From NCBI GenBank assembly GCA_000729835.1, contig JFHB01000053.1, positions 1-64,000 on the forward strand: DNA of 64,000 nucleotides, in the 5' to 3' direction. Origin of the DNA: Atkinsonella hypoxylon. Its lineage: Eukaryota > Ascomycota > Sordariomycetes > Hypocreales > Clavicipitaceae. Under the pieces are notes generated by a model, which ran no database searches, had not been told where the DNA came from, and worked only from the letters and a program-made list of their open reading frames with translations. The position numbers and the translations under genes were made by a program. This document shows positions 43,332-56,100 of the stretch, piece after piece (within the stretch, counting starts at the first letter, position 1; each line of letters begins with the position of its first letter).

Positions 43332-45203
43332 AGGCTGGAAGCCTGGGCCCTGATTCGCTCCTGGCTGTCTCCCAAGGTTCTAAAAGTAATCGGTACGAGG
43401 CGACGTCAGTCAGTCTCAGGTCAAGACGCAAACGTCAAGGCATGAGGTCAATTGGAGGCTGGGAAATAAAGGACCAAGCCGACTGAGTCTTCGAATTGCA
43501 AAAGACTGGACTGCTTCATGCGGCGCAGACAGGGAGCAGCCTTCAAGCCGTCGCTGTCGTTGTACATCCTCTGCGGGGCCTGGTGCTTTAATCCTGATCT
43601 GGACGATGAATTAGTATTCCGTAGAATTAATAGAATAGGCTGGCAAGGCAGGGTGGGTATACATACGCAAGATGGATGGACAGCGGAAGAAGTAGATTAT
43701 TTTTGTTCCCAATATTGTGCATGCATGTGCACTTATGATCCAAGGATGTGTGATGAACGACTCACGTCGAGGGCGACAGATTTCATGGCGAGCTCCTCAT
43801 GGCCTTCTACCTTACCCACTCCATGTAATTTTGACTACCCTGTCGTGCTTGTTCTCGTCACGGGCCCGTGTCACGTGTTTAAGTGCCTAGGTACCTACTG
43901 CGTATCACTAAAGTTCCTCGACCATTGCACACGTATCGCTGGCGCAAGTCCCCACTCGGAGTTGATGCCTGACGCCACCAAACGGACTAACTTTTAGTTA
44001 CACCGTATTTGAGCAACTAGGCACTTAGACTCAAGAGGTGGCTCCACTTGCCCCGCTAATATGGGTATGGACAACAATATATCCCATTAACAGTGTCAAG
44101 GGAGCGAGCTCATCACTTGCTGTAGGGGAAGCAAATATCCAACGGGAGTACAACTCACTCCAACATCCACTTAACAGGTGCTATCTCACCCCCCAACTAA
44201 AAGACTAACCAACTGCCCGTCTTATTTTTTAAGCAACAAAATAATAATTTATTCAAGACAATACCTAATGCAATAATTTATGCAACAACCACATCAATTC
44301 ATGCGTTAATTAAATATTGCAGAGAAAATAAGCTCTAAAAAGCACTCAAAGAACTAGGTCTTTTTTAGTGGGGGAAGTGGCTTAATTCAGCCTAGATCCA
44401 GTTCGAAATATATTTGCTTGCCCCAGAGTGTAAAGTATATTAGCATTATAATACAGATCATTACATATTTACCCTTGTTATAAGAATTAACTGATAATCG
44501 ATAAAAAATGGGGCTAGCGGCAAGCTAGCATGCTTCCTTATTAACCCACTCTTATGTGTCAAGCTACCTAGGTACCTAGGTAGGTAGGTGCCTACATTCC
44601 CTCCAAAAGTATCTCATTAACATTTCTACGAGTCCTCCTCTAGCAATTTCTAGAGTGCCATACTCTCAACGCTATCTGCCTTTTCTACGCTTGTTCTCGG
44701 CCTGAAAGATCCTTCGACGTAGGGGCTCGGGATGGGCTGAAAAGGATCCAAGAGAGGGTCTGTCACCTAGAGATTAAAAAAAAATAAAAAAAAACAGCTT
44801 GGGCAATTTGGTACTCACACCGGAAGCCAATCAAGAGTCGTCAGTGACGCTGACACTCTATAAATAAGCTTTCCCCCTTGTCACGGCCGTTCGAATCGCG
44901 GCTATGCGACGTATGTGCACATCCCTGATGCTCTGTTTTTGGTTAACTGCTTAATAATAGCTGCTGGTGGCTTTCTTTGCCGACATGAGCGTATTGCATC
45001 ACTGTCCAATGGGCACATTCACCAACATGAGACCACGACTTGAAATTGGCAGTAGTCTCGAATTAATTATATGCACATCCACAGAGCTGTCAATCTAAAT
45101 GGAAATGATAGAAATCAATGCGAAGGCAAGTATAGGTCAAGCGATTTGGAAACAACACACTTTACACTCGCATTCACCACGTCCTACTCCTCCATGTGCT
45201 TCC
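43332..45203. other. A/T-rich intergenic region with imperfect inverted repeats
   Basis: Open frames here (e.g. 43518-43997) have no domain or codon support. From about 44200 to 44520 the sequence is strongly A/T-rich. GGTGGCTCCACTTGCCCCGCTAA (44037) resembles the inverse of TTAGTGGGGGAAGTGGCTT (44365), and GGGGAAGCAAATAT (44127) that of ATATTTGCTTGCCCC (44411), hinting at a decayed element. CTACCTAGGTACCTAGG repeats lie at 44564-44592. Confidence 0.4.
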
Positions 45204-46304
45204 TCACGCCGTATCCAACACAATGACCTCGGCCTGTTCAGATCCTATGCTTTCAACAGACAATTTGTCGCCCGAGAACACGCCTTCTACAAACGCACCG
45301 TCGCCTTCCGAAAGCTCAGCATCCTCCCGCCCATCCAGGCGAATCTTTGCCTTGCCCCCTTTACACATGGCTACATGAATAAACACCTTTCTCTTGTTCT
45401 GCTGCGTAGCGTTTGCGCCAACGACCCATTCAAACTTGTTTTCAGGCGCAATGATACCTGCGCCCATGACAAAGTCGGCATGAATGGGAATAGTGTCGGG
45501 AATCACAGCCTCCGCATCTTTCTCCTGCTGAGCCGTTGCGTCCTCGCCACCTTTTAACGGGCTGATGATCTTCACAAAGTCCCTCCGCTTGTCTTCATCA
45601 TTGAAGTGACGCGTATGGTAGCGAGGCTGGAGTCCCTTCTTCCACGGAACCGCCCAGATCTGCAGGAAATGAACCGTGTCGGACTTGTGCTCGTTAAATT
45701 CCGAGTGTGAAATGCCCGTACCACCAGTCGTGAATTGCACATCTCCCCTGTGCATTCTATAAAACTTGTTCGATTGACCACCTTCTTGGCCCTTTGCTAA
45801 CATAGAATCTCGATGGGTCAGCTCGCCGGACAGTATGTAGCTGAAGATCTCAAAATCACGATGTGGGTGTGTTGGAAACCCGGAGTGGGCTTTGACGCGG
45901 TCCTCATTCAGGACCCGCAGCGAGCCGAATTGTGTGAAATTGGGATTGAACCAGTCCGCAAATGAGAAGCTGTGATATGTCTTGAGCCAGCCATGGTCAC
46001 TATGACCCCGAGCGCTGGACCTATGCGGAGTGATTTTGGCTGGGCGAAGAACGGACTGGGACATGATGCCTGCAGACTTGATCATGGACGGTCTTGTATG
46101 CTCTAGCGAAGTAGGCTGGTCGGCCGTCAAAATTTTGGCAAGTTTGTTAAATTGTTGCCTGATTAGAGTGTACCTGAGGGTGCCTGGTGTTACGATGATC
46201 AAGATGGAACATGAAGCGACGAAAATTGAGATCCAGAGAGTGAAACGCGACATATATACTTTAGATAGTTGGGTTTGTGGAAATGCAAGGAAGATTCGGC
46301 GCAT
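45204..46304 (-). CDS. Pirin-family cupin protein
   Basis: Intronless frame of 366 residues from ATG 46304. The pirin core starts near residue 105: HGWLKTYHSFSFADWFNPNF, then GFPTHPHRDFEIFSYILSGE with the cupin metal ligands (H..H..., then E), and FTTGGTGISHSEFNEHKSD with the third His. Pirins bind Fe or other metals; members act as transcription cofactors or quercetin 2,3-dioxygenase-like enzymes. Two or more starts are possible. From 46304 there is a hydrophobic segment, TLWISIFVASCSILIIVTPG, that would anchor the protein or target it to mitochondria; from Met81 (46064) the protein would be a soluble 286-residue pirin, closer to the family norm. The C-terminal cupin ends EVIVLDTA. Confidence 0.87.
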   Translation of the reverse strand: MRRIFLAFPQTQLSKVYMSRFTLWISIFVASCSILIIVTPGTLRYTLIRQQFNKLAKILTADQPTSLEHTRPSMIKSAGIMSQSVLRPAKITPHRSSARGHSDHGWLKTYHSFSFADWFNPNFTQFGSLRVLNEDRVKAHSGFPTHPHRDFEIFSYILSGELTHRDSMLAKGQEGGQSNKFYRMHRGDVQFTTGGTGISHSEFNEHKSDTVHFLQIWAVPWKKGLQPRYHTRHFNDEDKRRDFVKIISPLKGGEDATAQQEKDAEAVIPDTIPIHADFVMGAGIIAPENKFEWVVGANATQQNKRKVFIHVAMCKGGKAKIRLDGREDAELSEGDGAFVEGVFSGDKLSVESIGSEQAEVIVLDTA

Positions 46305-48094
46305 GAGGACGTGGATGGATTTGATGGCTAATATTCAATTATTCACTTCTTCCCAATATCAATTCGTTAAGGCGATAAAAGCTGACCTGATGGTTATGAA
46401 TGTTGTACAACATCTAAGAAAGTGCATTTTTAAGCATAGAGTAATATGTCTGACATGCTTTTGCATAGATTACATAATGCTTACTGAACTATGACACAAC
46501 CGAATGTACTCGACTAGGCCCACTAAATACAAGGTTTCCTTCCGATCGACGATTGAAGCAGAGAGTTCATGTCACGTGATATTTATTTCCGTAAGTGGAC
46601 GGTGAGCTGGCAAGTACCCTCCCACAGAACCCACGGGTAGTTATAGGGTCTGGTCTCAATTAAAGAGTCCGACAACCAGTCACACGATCCCCTGTTGATC
46701 GATTATCACTTGATCCTTATGACTGGGGTTGAGCAGTTAAATTCCGTGGAGTCTTAAGTGTACTAGTACTATTATGTTCACAGATTATTTAATATTCTGC
46801 CCTAGTTACTATACATCGGTCCGTTTAAATATCATAGTGACTGGCTAAAACCTAATTCGCGATCCGGCTGTCACCTTACTACAATTAAAGGAATAGACGG
46901 TCATGTTGAGGACCATCAATGTAAATTTTCCGCTTGGGGCACGCTAGTTTGCCTCAAAAATGTGTGACGCCGAACGCCTTGCAGCCCAACTGAGGTGAGT
47001 AGCTGCCCAGGCCTGAGCTAAGCAATTGCACGCGGCTGCCGCACGGGCCATCCCCGACCTTTTGATGGGCAGAGGTAACCCAACACGAGCATCGAATAGC
47101 GGTCGGCTGCCTGCCAGTTCAAACCCATGATGTTGGGATGTGGCCTCGGTTCATCCAACACGAGCGAGATCTGTCATGTTTTGCAGCTTTGCTTCTGCCA
47201 GGCCTCACGAAGCATTCATGTAAAGCACTGTGGAAAAGGTGAAAGAAAGACAGTAACTAGAGCCCGATTGCATCGGTTATCACCAACCTCTGCGCATGGA
47301 CATTTGACGAGCTGTAAAATTTTTTTTTTCTTTCTGGCTCGAAAGATGATAAATGAGGGCATAAAAAAAATCCGTCTTTTGTGGGCACTCCGTACCTAAC
47401 TCTCGTCAATCCTGGATTTTTTGGTCTCTGGGCTAAGAGCCTGGTCAAAATTGTGCTGCTGCCATGGCTTTATTATCAGTGATGAGGCGTCTGGTCTCAA
47501 CTCCCAGCTCCCAACCTCTTCTCGTTGTTGCCGAACGGTAAAGTGGGGCTGACTTGCGCCGCCACCGCCAATTCCACGCAACTGTCTGTCAGCTGCCGCC
47601 GTCTGCCGCCTGTCGTCTGTTCACAGTGCCTGCACCACTAGCTCACTAGCTCCTTCCCTGGCCGCAAAATTGCTCGCAACACCAAGAGATATTGTCCATA
47701 CACATGCAAAAGTACATTTCGTACTACCTCTTTCACGCTACTCAAAGTCTCCGTATAGTTGTTAGTTTACAACCGACTACCTTGACCCGTTTGCTCTCTC
47801 TTGTTTCATGTAAGTGTATTATTCTTCAGCAAGCCTTTCCACAATGTCTTTGTTCCGTCGCGGGAGCATCCACCCAGCGGCCGCCCGGCGTGGGGCCGGT
47901 GGCTGGGGACCCAATCCGTCAAGTCCAGTTTTTTCAATTGTCGTTATCCCAGCCTCTTCCAAAGTCAGACGTTGGAAGCCCAACCATATCTCGTCTTCTT
48001 CCTTTAGCATGGCGCATTCTATCTTGCATTACCGTCTGGTTCCTCAATTGGCCCGTAGTTTCAAGTGGATACTAACGTGCAGAGGAATGCGTCG
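46305..48094. other. Divergent intergenic region
   Basis: Between pirin (-) and the DUF3433 gene (+). Repeated short frames have no support. A frame at 47844-48098 (MSLFRRGSIHPAAARRG...) is open, but a branch-site-like ACTAACGTGCAG at 48070 suggests an intron in the leader of the next gene rather than protein. Confidence 0.45.
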
Positions 48095-50806
48095 ATGATG
48101 AATTTTCAACATCTGAACTTCCAGCACGTGGAAGCATCCCGTATGTCAAGTCTTACACTCTTGTCAATCTTGTTCGACGTTACAGTATCCGGACTTTTTT
48201 TGCCGGGAAATTGATGCATTGAGCTTCTTTTAAGCTGATACTTTGTGGTAGATCGGCGGCCAGCACAAGTCACAGTGTCGCCTGCTCGTAGAGCTCATAA
48301 CGACTTGCAAACTACCATTCACGACTCTTCTCATGAAAGCCATCGTCTTCTAGAACATCAGGTCTCACCACTATCTTCCATCATCGCGCAAGCGACGAGT
48401 GCCCCAAGGTGTTCTTCACCATCGTTGCCCACTCACTCAACACCCGAACTATATGGTCCAGACAGACTGCTTGGACACCCAGGTGCATTCCAGTCAGTCC
48501 CACAGTCGCGAAGTCGAGCAATCCCCAGAGCTTTAAGCTCAATCCAGGGCGTCCAGCTCGATAAATCTCACTTGGACATGTTCGCCGCCGATAACGCTGC
48601 TCGAATGAACAGCCTCAAAGATGACTTGACACTTGCTGCGGGTAAAGTGACTCCCGGCGTGGACGATTCACCATACATTCAGTATGCCCTCGACGCATTG
48701 ACCCGGGATCGAGAAAGCCCGTCGACAAGCCAGACAGCCATTCCATCACCCCCATCATGGCGACATAGTGAAAAGTGTGCTCCGCAGAAAAGCCCCAAAT
48801 TCATGGTGAAAGGCTTCGCACCCGTTCAGTCGTCCCGGCTAGAGCCTATGTCAAACCCAGCGTTCGACGCACTAGCTACTCACGAGCAACCCACACCCCG
48901 ATTTGAGTCACCAAAAGTCCTCGCTCAGACATTCGTCAGAAAGCAGTCTGTTACACAGCCTGCCTGTCATCACAAGATCGCAACGATGGGCCAAGGTCAA
49001 TGGGTACCCGTAGACAAAGACAAACTGCAGACCATCGATCCCCGGGGCCGTACATACCAGCCATTGACATTCAGGCCGCAAATATTGCGGCCGTTCTCCA
49101 TGGTGACGTTCATGGTGCTGGGCGTGCTGATGACAGCTGGTCTTGTCTTCTCGACTGTCTACTCGGAAACACATCACGGATTGACACCGTATCCAGGCAG
49201 TATCTACTCGGGGCAGTATTTTGTGTTCCGCATCCTGCCCCAGCTCTTGGCAAGCATCGTCTTGATTTACGCTCAAAACATTGTCACGGCATCACTGAGG
49301 ACATTACCATTTGCAAAACTGGCGCGGGAAGATCCCGAACGGCGATATCTTGCGCTATTCCAAAAGCTGTATCCAAAGACGTTCTTACTACCACAACTAT
49401 CTGGTCCTTGGCAGCTCAAAGTCTTCGGTGTAGCAACTTGGCTCCTAAACTTCACCATACCTTTGCAAAGCGCCGCATTTACAGTGATCAATCCCGATGA
49501 TGAGGTACAATGGCGATGGGCCACGACCGACGACGTAGTCTGGACTCTAGTGGCAGTCTATGGTATTCTCATCCTGGCAACCTTCATCCTAATGACATTC
49601 TGGTTTGGGCGCTGGACAGGTCTCACCTGGGACGTCCGATCTATCGCGGACTTGATCCCCCTCCTGCACCGCTCCAACACGATGGGCAGCTATCGGCGCA
49701 AGGGCCTTCACGGCAGGGACTGCGACTTTCAGGCTGAACTACGGGAGAGATGGTTTGATAGGCTCGGGTACTGGCAGATGGAGGACATGACCACTGGGGG
49801 AATATGGTACACCATTGGAACCTCTGCGATGTCCGCCTTTGACCAGCAGCGTGACACATCGGGGGGCAACTGGGCAGACGGCCGTCCGGAGCGCCAAAGC
49901 AACGAGCTCTCCGTCAACTCGCACACGTCGGGATCATCAGCACTTTTGGACTTCCAAGGTGGCAGCTATCTACCACTTAGTCTTCGAACCTTTCCGCTGG
50001 TCGCATCCGTGCTTGTAACAGGCTGCCTGCTCATAGCGCTGCTGGTAGTGTCTTTCCTGCCTCAGACACGACTCGAGGCTGGATTCGCACCGCTGCTGAC
50101 CGTTAAACCCAATGACGCGGGCTTTTCTGCCGCCGACTTCCTGTACAGTTTCCTGCCTGCGACGCTGGGGATGGTCCTCTTCCTGATGTTTCAGAGCCCA
50201 GACATGGCGCTGCGCATTCTCCAACCATGGGCCGACTTGGCGGCACTGGACGGCGCCGTCGCCAGCAGGTCCATCCTCGCAGATTACCCAGCCTGTCTGT
50301 CCATCCAAGTCTCATGGAAGGCTCTGCGCAACGGCCACCGGCGCGTGGCCGTCATCTCGCTCATGTCCACGCTCTTCATCTTCATTCCCATTCTTGCAGG
50401 CGGGCTCTTCATGGCCCTCACCACGCCCGACGAGCAAGTCCGGATGTTCCCGAGCATGCCCGTCTTCGGCGTCCTCCTCGCCCTCCTAGTCCTCTACGTA
50501 GGCTGCCTGTCCATCCTGCTCCCCCATCGCCAGCAGTTCCGCCTCCCGCACTCCGTCGAAACGATCGCCTCCCTCATCAGCTTCTGCACCGCAAAGGACC
50601 TTTGTGAAGACGCAGCCTTCCGCTCCGTCCGCTGCCGAACAGACCTCGAGAACAGGCTGGGCGTGGGCCGTCCGGACCCTCGAGAAGAATCAGTCTGGTT
50701 CTTCGGCCTCTTGGCTGGTCGGGATGAGAAACGCATTAGTGTACGACGCATGAAACGATATACCGAGAAAACGACAATAACGAGATCGATGAATGGAATA
50801 GTGTAA
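48095..50806 (+). CDS. DUF3433-family multi-pass membrane protein
   Basis: Two exons, 48095-48140 and 48252-50806, give 866 residues; the join (MMNFQHLNFQHVEAS-HRRPA) restores a start that the long frame alone lacks. About 270 residues of Ser/Pro-rich disordered sequence come first. Then come roughly eight hydrophobic segments in two groups: MVTFMVLGVLMTAGLVFSTV, FVFRILPQLLASIVLIYAQN, LKVFGVATWLLNFTIPL, VVWTLVAVYGILILATFILM; and, after a hydrophilic loop, FPLVASVLVTGCLLIALLVV, FLYSFLPATLGMVLFLMF, VISLMSTLFIFIPILAGGLF, FGVLLALLVLYVGCLSILLP. This duplicated layout is that of fungal DUF3433 proteins, which are numerous and often related to Neurospora SPRAY. Their role is unknown; a vacuolar or ER membrane location is likely. 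A further 5' exon cannot be excluded. Confidence 0.8.
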
Positions 50807-51976
50807 TCTCTACGAAAAACCAAATATGGCATGATGATTTTAATGTATTGGTGGGCATAGGAAAGTTGCGTCTCTTCCCTATCATCCTCACCAAGTATTT
50901 GATTTGACGAAATTTCTACGACATGCACGACGACCTGTCTACAAGGCGTAAATTTGATTCGGAGTTTTGTGCGCACTGGGTGTTTTTTTTTTTTTTCGTT
51001 ATGACTCGATATGTTTTGGACTGAATGTTTTGACGCAGCTATGTATATGATATAGACGAAGACGGGCAGGCAAGTAAGTAGTTCATTACCTGGCTGTAGA
51101 ACGGGGGATATTTTCGGGACCAAGCCAATTCTTCTTAATTGCTTGGCAACTTCCTAGACATAATATAGAGTTTGTACATAATTCTGCAGATAGCTTAGTG
51201 TCGCGATGCCATAGGTCTACGTTGTTTGAAGCGAATGGGAATACACTATATTTCAGGTCACTAGTTCTTGGAAACAATCTCCACAAATCACCCACGAGAA
51301 GATGCCCCTAATCCGGTGATACAAATGAGGCCCAGTACGGGGTTATGACTTGCATTATGCTGCTCACAACATTGCTACTTCAAAGTGTCCTCGCCCGGAA
51401 GGTCTCGTAAAGTGGCCAGACAACGTGCGGGGGGATGCGTCTTCAGGCCCGATTACTTTGTCAACACCGCGCCACTCTATGCCTTTCGCATTACAAGCTC
51501 TTCGCAGGAATGCACATCTCCACCGCTCCACACCTCGCATTCATTGCCATAGTAACTAACTCGCGATTGTTTTGTCTTTCCACTAGCCGTCCCTCATCAT
51601 CAGAAATGTAGCATTGTAAATCCGCTTTCCAACTCATCCTCCGCTAACTCTCGTCTAGACAACAACAAAATGAAAGAAAAAAGGTCCCACAGCACTGGGA
51701 CTTCGCTGAACTCCCTGTGATATCCGAGGAGTGCAGGCCACTGCTCGCTCTGGTGCTTCTACCAGTGTATGAAGGAAAGTGCAATTGGTCGACAACAACG
51801 TCGCTGAATGTAAAATGAAGGAATGTATGTGGGTATGTATGTAAATAGCCGCCTCAGTTCGCCTTAGGGATGCAAAAGGTTGTTCGCTGGAGAGAATGCA
51901 TATGAAGAAGTAAGGAAATGTGTTTCGTGAAAGAATGCAGGGCGAAATGTACGTTGAAAGACTGGGTACACACACA
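50807..51976. other. Convergent intergenic region
   Basis: 3' regions of the DUF3433 gene (+) and the Ser/Pro-rich gene (-). No gene, tRNA or array is seen. Confidence 0.55.
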
Positions 51977-53173
51977 TCAGCGACTTTTTAAACCAAGCAT
52001 GCGCCCAAAGACGTCAGTATTTCGCTTCTGTCGTGACGGGTGTAGGCGAGCTTCGTCTTCACTCGGTGTTGATATCGTCATGTTTGAACGGTTATGCCTT
52101 TGTTTTTGGTCACTCTTAGAGCGCCTATGGAAGCTGAAGAACCGCCTGGGATGATCTTCTTCGTCGTCTGAGTCATCCTCAAAGTAAGATCGAAGTTCTT
52201 GTTCGATAGGACCTGGTGATAACGCAGCGGCGGACTTGTAGTGCCTGGGTGTCCTGGAAGGCTGGATCTCAGGAATCGGTAAATGAGAGGTTGAGTTTGA
52301 TGCGACAGAATAGATAGTGCATGTAGCTGGCCGATCTGAGGCTGGTCGGTCCGAGAAAGCTGCTTCAGAAGGATCCCGTGAGTGATACGATGTCGTCAGC
52401 CGGCCACAGTTGGGCGGGGAGGTTGGACCCAAGGCGTTTTCCTTTTGGGTTGTAGAGTCGGATGGGGCAGACTCTGATGTGGCAGAGCCTAATGGGACGG
52501 GGTTCAATGGGAAGAATGCCGTCTTCCGTATACAAGGCGATAACAGCGCTTCTGCTGGTGGATGTGGTCTCTGTGGTATGTCATCCCCTTCTGACGAATC
52601 TGACTTGGAATTACGTTTGCTTTCCATGTGTAGCGGAACAGGTGGAAGCTTTCTCATTGGAAGAGCAGCTGGAGGCTTTGGAAATGTAGAATATATTGCT
52701 GCTGTAGTCCTGGTTTGTGGTTGGCGTGATAAAGATCCGTCTAATGGCCGTGCAGGAAGTCCTTTCTCTTCGTGTCCAAGGGGCTGCTTCTTCGCATGTG
52801 GTGGCAAGACCAATGATGGATATTGCTTGTGCAGCACAGCAGAGCCCTTGTCAGGTCTGGATGATAATCTAGGCGGCCAGAAGCTGTCCGATAGCTCGGT
52901 CGTTTGTACGTGGAATTGGTCATCATCATCATCCACTGAAACCTCGGAGTCGGCACGATCCTCGACTAAACCTGGCACTGACCCTTCTGAGTCGATAGAC
53001 TCCCTGTCTCGCGAGGAATTGGAGGTTTTTGACGAGCATTGTGAATAAGTGCTAGATGAAGAAGCAGTGGCAGTGGTACTGGTCGAACCCTTGCGGGGAT
53101 ATGAGTAGCTGTCGTCCGAATGACATTCTGATTCCATCGTCAAATCGACCAGCTGACCAGAGGATCGATTCAT
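51977..53173 (-). CDS. Disordered Ser/Pro-rich protein, function unknown
   Basis: Single exon, 398 residues from ATG 53173; the frame is open 29 codons further but begins there with GTG. The sequence is low-complexity: serine runs (SSSSTYSQCSSKTSNSSRD), an acidic block (DSEVSVDDDDDQFHV), proline-rich short motifs (KGLPARPL, RKLPPVPLHM) that could bind SH3 domains, and a basic C-terminal patch RRFFSFHRRSKSDQKQRHNR with possible kinase sites. No transmembrane helix or signal peptide. It resembles fungal regulatory or cortical scaffold proteins only in composition; I do not recognise a family. Long uninterrupted frame and codon use support a real gene. Confidence 0.65.
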   Translation of the reverse strand: MNRSSGQLVDLTMESECHSDDSYSYPRKGSTSTTATASSSSTYSQCSSKTSNSSRDRESIDSEGSVPGLVEDRADSEVSVDDDDDQFHVQTTELSDSFWPPRLSSRPDKGSAVLHKQYPSLVLPPHAKKQPLGHEEKGLPARPLDGSLSRQPQTRTTAAIYSTFPKPPAALPMRKLPPVPLHMESKRNSKSDSSEGDDIPQRPHPPAEALLSPCIRKTAFFPLNPVPLGSATSESAPSDSTTQKENALGPTSPPNCGRLTTSYHSRDPSEAAFSDRPASDRPATCTIYSVASNSTSHLPIPEIQPSRTPRHYKSAAALSPGPIEQELRSYFEDDSDDEEDHPRRFFSFHRRSKSDQKQRHNRSNMTISTPSEDEARLHPSRQKRNTDVFGRMLGLKSR

Positions 53174-56100
53174 GGCTGGCAGCTGAATTTCACTTCTGTG
53201 CCTGCGTGGTAAATCGACCGGGAGCGTATAGTGGTGGTTATGGTAGAATATCCCTTTCACGGTGGCTCTTGATATTGTACAACTTCAATAGAAAGTACAA
53301 GCGAGGCACGTTGTATATATATCAAGCTGCACTATGGTAGTCAGGGGTTAGAAATAGCCAAGAAATAGTGCAGAGGTGGCTTGATGGTGGATAAATAACA
53401 CACGCCTGCTCTATTTAGTTACAACGTCGGCCACCTAGTCTGGATAAACATTGTCAAACTAACTTTCCTGTCTTATACTTAGCTAACTGGATACGCTAAA
53501 GGTCCCCGTGTATGCGCGCAAAGACAGTTGTGGGGCGAGCACACCCTCAGCTCAGGCCTAACGTTGATGCCGTAAGTGTCCTTGCTCGTGAGGACATTCC
53601 TGAGAGGGGGGGGGAATTTGTGGTGTACAAGACATTGGTTACGGTACTTGACTCTTGATGACTGCGCGAGGAGGGAAACCGAAGAGGCGCTGACTTCGCC
53701 TCGTCGGCATTGGCTACTTGGTCAAAGGCGTCGGGGACCATCAAGACAAGCTGGGTGGGTGATGACAATGGCGATAATGGGCTGAATAGTTGATCACCGC
53801 TCTACTCGTCACTCGGGCCCATTCCCTTGATGGAGGGATTGTCCTTTGGGTGCCTCGAACGCATAGGAGGACCTGGAATATGCTGTGCTAAGGCTTCTCC
53901 CTCGTTGGCATGCAGTGTTCGGCGTTGCCACCCGGTCATTGCATCATGCCACCATCGTGGGACGCTGAATTGAGGCAAAGTAGCTGAGCCTGCTCCGTGT
54001 GCGGGTGCTATCTATAGCACACGGTGACGATATGCCCATTCATGCTGGTGGCTGGTGTATGCAACTAGCAGCTGAGAGATGGCGCCGGGATGTGAGCTTG
54101 AGCCTCTTGAGAAGCCAAGATACCGTGATGCATTCTTTGGCCGAAAGTTTAACCCCCTTGTTCAGGATGGGAAAGTACTATTTTCAGCCCGCGATCTCTG
54201 TGAGCTGATGCTTGGGAACGGTGACACCGAAAGCAAGGGTCGGCGGTTGTAACCGCCGCACGGTGCGTACAGTTTAATCTGATGGTAACTCTGTGATGAT
54301 TCTATGTCGTTGCTATCGGACTTGACTGTCTTCACCGTGCGCTGGTTGTAATTACGGAATAGATAAAGTTGTACTCTTGTGCGTTATACCCACCCACCTT
54401 TCAATCACCCGAGATAGCCAATCAATGGCAGACTAAGGCAGACATTTGGAGGGATGACAGAAATCAGGGCGCATTTTGTATCCCACATTCGCAGACAAAA
54501 GCCGTCCTTTATTCTATCACCTACCGCACCTGCGGGTGAGGGTGACATGCAAGGAGGCGCAAAAGCAACCTGGGGCAACCCACTTTGGGGCACGTCATCG
54601 CATCGCAGTACCGGCCGATCGGGACTGCCGGTCGCACCTATGTGAGTGCCAATGCGCTCAGATGAGAGGCAGCTCTTATGTGTCGGCTTTGTTCAACCTG
54701 GGGCCGCGAATGATGCTGACCTGGCCAATAACGAACGGCATATCTCGTCGAGGGTTCGCAAAAACAAATACAACAAACAACACATACACCAAAAAAAAAA
54801 AGGGGGGGGTTTGAGGGTGGGGGAGAGGGGCCACAAAAAACAAAACAAAAAACACAAACACAAACAAGCCAACCAACCAACCGACATGCCTGGCGTGGCT
54901 CGTAAATACGTGCTGCATCTTTTGATTAATTCATGACTGGGTAACTGTTGATTGCCATCATCACAACGTAGAAGTTGTTCAAATTTTGGTTTATCAGGGT
55001 ACACCTTAGTTAGAAGCAGAATGCCCCAAAACGTGTCGGGCAAGATCATAACATTGGCGAGATGCGATTAGATTGCAGCATTAAGGAAGCGACAGCCTGT
55101 ATTAATATCGGTTCGTTTAGACTTCCCTCTAAAAAGATGTGCCATAGGACGAGCATTGCTGATAACTAAGTCTTCGACAGATAAAGACAAGGAAATAAAT
55201 GATGCCCGCGGCGAGAAAGAGTCATACGACGCACAAGACGTTATCCAGACGGGAATGCATGCAAGTTCCGGGATAATCCATGACGGAAGGGCAGGCGCCA
55301 GGGCAGGAGAAGCCTTAACCAACCGTAGTGGTACTGCGGGCAGGGGTCTTAACTCTCCAGCCTGGCACGGGCCCACCACGCAGCACCTGGTGGCACCTGG
55401 TGGCGCTGCCTGATGCGGGGCCATCGAGCCGATAATAAAAGTGACATGGAGAGCCTCAAGTGCTCTAACATCAACTCGCTTCTCCCTCATCACCCGCGGG
55501 ACCATGTTCGTTAGCGATTCGGTGACTGCCGAATGCGCACTAATACTTTCCTTTTTTTTCTACACCGTCTCTGCTTTACTCAATTCCGTCTTCTCGCGTC
55601 CATTGTCCAATCTCCCAAAGCCCGACGACACTGACGCGTCAGCTACTTTAGTCCTTTGAAAAACCATCCGCGTCCCGAGGACTTATGTTGCCAATAATTC
55701 AAGGTGACTAAACAAAATGCAGGCAGAAGAAAACCAATGTAGTAACTTTACGACGTGTTGCTAATTGCCAAAATGATAGCTCATTAGGCGCTTGGAAAAG
55801 CTGACTCAAGCCTCAAGCTATGATCAGTGGGAAGGCTTAAGAGTGTCTCCACTGAGCGCATGCGCGGGACATATCTCATAACGGATCCCATATTGACCTA
55901 TTTCTGTCCTTGGGATCTGTCGTGCGATTTGACCACCTTCTGGCTCGTTTCCATGCCGAATATACCATATACGGGGCGCCCTGTGCATAGAGCAGATGCT
56001 CCAGCCTAGGTTTTCTATGTGCCTCAAGTCATCACTCGCACCTATCGTGACCCTGGTTGGACCTAGGAGATGAGCGCTGTTTTCTTATGCCGCCATCTGT

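Noticed and set aside
43518..43997. 159-codon plus-strand frame
   Set aside because: Cysteine and tryptophan scatter without any domain, no splice signals, located beside a MITE in a non-coding region.
47844..48098. Frame MSLFRRGSIHPAAARRG before the DUF3433 gene as its N-terminus
   Set aside because: No in-phase splice to 48095 or 48252 that I could find; ACTAACGTGCAG suggests leader intron instead.
54791..54885. Poly-A/poly-G/CAAA stretch as an origin or structured RNA
   Set aside because: Simple low-complexity sequence; no pairing partner or conserved motif visible.
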